Notes under the pieces: model-generated
Told to the model about the DNA's origin: nothing
The model's database searches: none
What the model saw: the letters and a program-made list of their open reading frames with translations, nothing else
Shown: positions 60,990 to 64,000 of the stretch, piece by piece
Position numbering within the stretch: the stretch's first letter is position 1
Layout of the letters: each line of letters begins with the position of its first letter
Position numbers and translations under genes: made by a program
Assembly (NCBI GenBank): GCA_011390455.1
Contig: JAABSI010000002.1
Span: 22,130-86,129, forward strand
From: Trueperaceae bacterium
GTDB taxonomy: Bacteria > Deinococcota > Deinococci > Deinococcales > Trueperaceae
Direction: 5' to 3'
DNA length: 64,000 bases

Positions 60990-62428
60990 ACGACGAAGAC
61001 GCTCGTGGCGTTCTTCGGCAAGACCGTGCCGCGCGCCTCGAACAGCTTCCGCAGCGCGGTGACGGCGTCGATTCCGGTGTTCCGGCGGTCGCGTCCCAAG
61101 CGGGCGGGCACGCCCTGTTCGGTGATGAAGGCGACCTCGTAGGCGTCGTCCGGCTCCACGAGGCGGTCGGCGACGAACAGGCGATCGATGCGGTGGCCGC
61201 GGGGGTTCTCGACCTTGACGTAGAGCGTGATGCCGCGCATGCGCTTGACGTACCCGCCGATCTGCTCGAACGCATCGGACGCGAAGGTGCGCTCGAGGTT
61301 CTCCTCGAGCAGGTCGACCAGCTCCGCGCCGGTCAGGGTGGTGGTCAGGATCGGCGGGTTCGTCGGCACGATCGACCACAGGTCCTCGAGCGTGACGGGG
61401 CCCGGGGGGATCGGCGCCCCGTAGCGCCAGCCGTTGGAGAAGGCGACCGACACGCCCGCCGCCTCGGCGATCGCCTCGAGCAGGACGTCGTCCATCGGCG
61501 ACTCGAACATGGCGTACCGGTGCAGCGTCGCGCCGACCTCACCCACGACCTGTCCCAACTCCGCGCTCTGGGCCTCGGTTGCCGCGGCGACCAGCGCCGC
61601 CATCTCGGCGTCCTCGGTCCAGCGGTCGTCGACGGGGAGGAGCTCGTAGCGGTGGGCGACGACGCGTCCCCCTTCGACCTCGACGTCGAGCCGGCCCACG
61701 AAGGCCCCGTGGCATCCGGCCTGGACGACGAGGGCGCCGTTCGCGCGGATGGGCTCACGCAGGCGGTTGTGCGTGTGCCCGCTCAGCAGCACGTCGATGC
61801 CGTCCACCTCGTGGGCCATCTTCAGGTCCTGCGGCAGCCCGAGGTGCGACAGCACGACGACCAGGTCCGCCCCCTCGTCCTGACGCACGTTGCGGATCCA
61901 AGCGGGAAGATCGTCGCGACCGACGGTGAAGCGGAGGCCCTCGCCGAACGGCGCTGGCATCGTCCAGCCGACGACGGGGCAGGCCAGCCCGATCACGGCG
62001 ATCCGGAGCCCGGCGCGTTCGATCATGGCGTACGCCTGGAAGGCGAGCCCGCCGCCGTCCTCCTCGAAGCAGTTGATGGCGAGCATGGGGTACGCGAGGC
62101 GCCGTTCGAGGTCGCGGACGCCATCCGGCGTGTACGCGAACTCCCAGTGGAGCGTCGTGGCGTCGAGCCCGAGCCGGTTCATCATCGGCACCAGCGCGTG
62201 GCCGCGGCTGGCCACCGCCAGGTGGGTGCCGTGGAACGTGTCGCCGTTGTCGAGGGCGAGCACGGCTCCGCCCGTCTCAGTCCGGATCTGATCGAATAAG
62301 CCGGCGATCCGGGCCAGGCCGCCGAGCTCGGTGAGCGTCCAGGTTCCGTCGGGCCGCACGAGCTCCGGGTGCGGGTGGGTGTAGCCGTGCAGGTCGTTCA
62401 ACTGGAGGATGGTGAGCGATCGCTGCAT
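60986..62428 (-). CDS. SoxB-like 5'-nucleotidase/metallophosphatase
   Basis: The 480-residue protein begins MQRSLTILQLNDLHGYTHPH with no signal peptide. Metallophosphatase motifs are LNDLHG, LALDNGDTFHGTH, the variant TTLHWEFAYTPDG in place of GNHEFD, VVLSHLGLPQ, and LLSGHTHNRLREP. The HWEF form resembles SoxB-type members. The C-terminal domain with SNGWRYGAPIPPG and YVKRMRGITLYVK matches 5'-nucleotidase substrate domains. It probably hydrolyses a nucleotide or other phosphate with two metal ions, in the cytoplasm if no signal exists. Confidence 0.85.
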   Translation of the reverse strand: MQRSLTILQLNDLHGYTHPHPELVRPDGTWTLTELGGLARIAGLFDQIRTETGGAVLALDNGDTFHGTHLAVASRGHALVPMMNRLGLDATTLHWEFAYTPDGVRDLERRLAYPMLAINCFEEDGGGLAFQAYAMIERAGLRIAVIGLACPVVGWTMPAPFGEGLRFTVGRDDLPAWIRNVRQDEGADLVVVLSHLGLPQDLKMAHEVDGIDVLLSGHTHNRLREPIRANGALVVQAGCHGAFVGRLDVEVEGGRVVAHRYELLPVDDRWTEDAEMAALVAAATEAQSAELGQVVGEVGATLHRYAMFESPMDDVLLEAIAEAAGVSVAFSNGWRYGAPIPPGPVTLEDLWSIVPTNPPILTTTLTGAELVDLLEENLERTFASDAFEQIGGYVKRMRGITLYVKVENPRGHRIDRLFVADRLVEPDDAYEVAFITEQGVPARLGRDRRNTGIDAVTALRKLFEARGTVLPKNATSVFVV

Positions 62429-62570
62429 GGTGGCTCCTCCGGTGTTCGGGCCGGCGACGCCGACCTCGGCGTCGCCGGCCGCGACGACGGAACCCCCGGA
62501 GTGCGCAGCCGCTCGCGTGCGTCCATCCTACGGTCCGCATGGCCGCACCGCCACGCGCGTCGCGCACCCC

Positions 62571-62600
62571 GAGCGCACCGAGCGCACCGAGCGGGTGCGC
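62571..62600. repeat. 9-bp tandem repeat with hairpin before a leaderless promoter
   Basis: GAGCGCACC is repeated at 62571-62579 and 62580-62588, then GAGCG. GCGCACC (62582-62588) pairs with GGTGCGC (62594-62600) in a 7-bp stem ending 4 bp before the TATGCT -10. Confidence 0.8.
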
Positions 62601-62604
62601 TTCG

Positions 62605-62610
62605 TATGCT
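62605..62610 (+). promoter_or_regulatory. leaderless -10 (TATGCT)
   Basis: TATGCT ends 7 nt before ATG 62618 and sets the start of the PKD/hydrolase lipoprotein gene; the longer upstream frame was rejected for this reason. Confidence 0.6.
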
Positions 62611-62617
62611 GCGGCCC

Positions 62618-63838
62618 ATGAGTGCAGGTCGTGCGCAGCGAGGCGTGCGGGGGCCCCTCGGTGGTCCGCGGTCGCGGGCCGCACGGCGGGGTTCGCCCAA
62701 CGCCCCCGTACGTCTGGCGCTGGCGGCGTTCGCCCTCGCCGTGGCGCTGGCCGGGTGTGGAACGTCGCCCGTGGTGAACGAGGGCCCGCCGGTCGTTTCG
62801 CTTCGCGCCGACCAGGTGTCGGGCGAGGCGACGTTCACCGCCACGTTCCGGGCGATCGCCAGCGACCCCGACGGGAACCCGCTGACGTACGCCTGGAGCG
62901 TCGACGGCGCGACCGATCCCAGCGCCGTCGGCGCTACGGCGAGCGTCACCTTCGAGGCGGCGGGCACGTTCCTGGTCGCCGTTCGTGTATCGGACGGCAC
63001 CTACGCCGCGACCGCGAGCGTGACCGTCGAGGTGCGCAACGAGTACCGGCCGACGGACGCACCGGACGTGCTCGTGATCGGGTTCGCCGGCCGCTGCGGC
63101 CTCGCCGTCCTGCAATGCATGCCACCTGGCGACAACCGCGACTACCTCGGCGACGCGCCGAACCCCGGAACGATGGAGGCCATCGCACGAGCCTTCGAGC
63201 AGCTCGGGTCCACGACCGCTGCGGTCGACTTCCGGGCGCACCTCGACGACGACCCTGAGCGCGGCTTCGGGTACCAGGCCGCCAACGATCTCGTCGAGTA
63301 CGCCCGCGACCGGTGGATCCGCGACTTCCGCGACCCCACCCGGCTGGTGCTCGTCGGGCACTCGCACGGCACGCAGTTCATGAGCTTGCTCGCCTTCGAC
63401 CGACCCGAGGTCGAGTACGCGTACGCGATCTACCTCGACGCCGTGTGCGAGCGGTGGGACACCGACCACGTGGACGGCGGATGGTTCGCGCTGCGGTATG
63501 GCGCTCGAGCGAACTTCCCGCGCCCCCTCGACGCGACCGGGCGCGCGTGCGACGCGTTGCCGATCCCTGGGATGGCGCAGGCTCAGCACCTCGGCGACGT
63601 CGTGCCGTGGAACGTCGCGCATGCGCTCGAGGTCCAGAGCAACCCCGTCCTGGGCGGCGTCGCGGACGTCCGCGCCAACCGGCGGCTCGACGGCACCGGC
63701 GGCACCGAGGCGGGCATAGAGACGGCGTTCTTCGACGAGGCGCACACCACCGTCCACCGGGCGGACAGTCAAGCGATGCGGTGGGTCGCGGACGCGATCG
63801 GCGCCCACGGCCTGGCGACCACGTTGCCATCGCCATGA
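62618..63838 (+). CDS. PKD-domain alpha/beta-hydrolase-like lipoprotein
   Basis: From ATG 62618 this is a 406-residue protein beginning MSAGRAQRGVRGPLGG, with a type II signal peptide ending in the lipobox LAGCGTSPVV. Residues about 55-135 form a PKD-like beta-sandwich (FRAIASDPDGNPLTYAWSVD and SVTFEAAGTFLVAVRVSDGT). The remainder is a hydrolase with GHSHG nucleophile elbow in LVLVGHSHGTQFMSLLAF. It is probably a surface-anchored lipase, esterase or polysaccharide-binding hydrolase. Confidence 0.82.
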   Translation: MSAGRAQRGVRGPLGGPRSRAARRGSPNAPVRLALAAFALAVALAGCGTSPVVNEGPPVVSLRADQVSGEATFTATFRAIASDPDGNPLTYAWSVDGATDPSAVGATASVTFEAAGTFLVAVRVSDGTYAATASVTVEVRNEYRPTDAPDVLVIGFAGRCGLAVLQCMPPGDNRDYLGDAPNPGTMEAIARAFEQLGSTTAAVDFRAHLDDDPERGFGYQAANDLVEYARDRWIRDFRDPTRLVLVGHSHGTQFMSLLAFDRPEVEYAYAIYLDAVCERWDTDHVDGGWFALRYGARANFPRPLDATGRACDALPIPGMAQAQHLGDVVPWNVAHALEVQSNPVLGGVADVRANRRLDGTGGTEAGIETAFFDEAHTTVHRADSQAMRWVADAIGAHGLATTLPSP

Positions 63839-63848
63839 CGCGACCGCC

Positions 63849-64000
63849 TCAGCGGTGACCGATCAGGGCGGGCCCATCGGGGTTGTCGATGACGAACTTC
63901 CAGGTGCCGTCCGCCGATTTGCGCAGGACCTCGGCCGTGGCGCCTTCGGCGGTGCGGCCGTCGGGGAAGGCCATCGTCCACGACCAGTGCACGAGCGCCA
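63849..64000 (-). CDS. SnoaL/DUF4440-like protein (partial, C-terminus only)
   Basis: The minus-strand frame enters at the right window edge and ends at TGA 63851-63849. The visible C-terminal 50 residues include ALVHWSWTMAFPDGRTAEG, TAEVLRKSADGTWKF and VIDNPDGPALIGHR, the pattern of NTF2-like SnoaL/DUF4440 domains. The start and N-terminal half lie outside the window. It is convergent with the lipoprotein gene, with an 11-bp gap. Confidence 0.65.
   Translation of the reverse strand, partial: ALVHWSWTMAFPDGRTAEGATAEVLRKSADGTWKFVIDNPDGPALIGHR

Noticed and set aside
62369..62617. Upstream extension of the PKD/hydrolase lipoprotein gene
   Set aside because: It would place the signal peptide far from the N-terminus. 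ATG 62618 is set by TATGCT and keeps the lipobox near the start.

Overview
The window is about 64 kb of very GC-rich, gene-dense bacterial DNA with no rRNA, tRNA, CRISPR array, transposase or phage gene that I can recognise. About a third of the transcription-unit starts have a TANNNT hexamer only 5-8 nt before the start codon and no Shine-Dalgarno. That is the leaderless-mRNA layout described for Deinococcus. With the many lipobox lipoproteins, an M42 peptidase, an SPFH/ribbon-helix-helix pair and a stressosome operon, it suggests a Deinococcota member, possibly Truepera-like. This is inference; leaderless actinobacteria are the main alternative.

Layout. 1-4 kb: partial ArsR repressor with a double palindromic operator, an SPFH - ribbon-helix-helix - hydrolase operon, and two small proteins. 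4-13.6 kb: ordinary metabolism, envelope and transport genes (lipoproteins, IMPase-like phosphatase, SDR epimerase, M42 peptidase, NCS2 and MFS transporters, CAP lipoprotein, membrane protein). 13.6-17.7 kb: B12-binding radical SAM enzyme, a glycoside hydrolase and an aldo/keto reductase. 17.8-22.3 kb: stressosome operon of a globin-type RsbR with the heme-ligating His motif, an RsbS with Ala in place of the phospho-Ser, an RsbT kinase fused to an RsbX-like phosphatase, and a hybrid histidine kinase. 22.4-39.6 kb: membrane and transport genes (Lmo0937-like, cytochrome b561, calcium-type P-ATPase, ABC1 kinase, LPG-synthase-like, CPA1 antiporter, SLC13 permease), a large BTAD/AAA/TPR regulator, a cupin and DegV. 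39.7-50.8 kb: one apparent transcription unit holding an 8.5-kb cyclic beta-1,2-glucan synthase gene, a 21-codon bridging ORF, a two-domain KaiC-like ATPase and a GGDEF diguanylate cyclase with a degenerate receiver. 50.8-57 kb: sugar-phosphate cluster (transaldolase, ROK kinase, mannose-6-phosphate isomerase, aldo/keto reductase) and an SDR. 57-64 kb: FtsX-type ABC pair, P-loop kinase, SoxB-like 5'-nucleotidase, PKD/hydrolase lipoprotein, and a partial SnoaL-like gene.

How parts work together. The stressosome operon has the parts to pass an oxygen or redox signal through RsbR/RsbS to the kinase-phosphatase fusion and the hybrid kinase. The glucan-synthase / KaiC / GGDEF unit ties a periplasmic-glucan enzyme to a RecA-fold ATPase and c-di-GMP. 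Every junction from glucan synthase to KaiC-like gene is an overlapping ATGA, through a tiny ORF. A second tiny ORF is joined in the same way to the SLC13 permease start (GTGA overlap). These overlaps, the leaderless starts, and a covarying 40-bp hairpin repeat at two loci are the most unusual features here.
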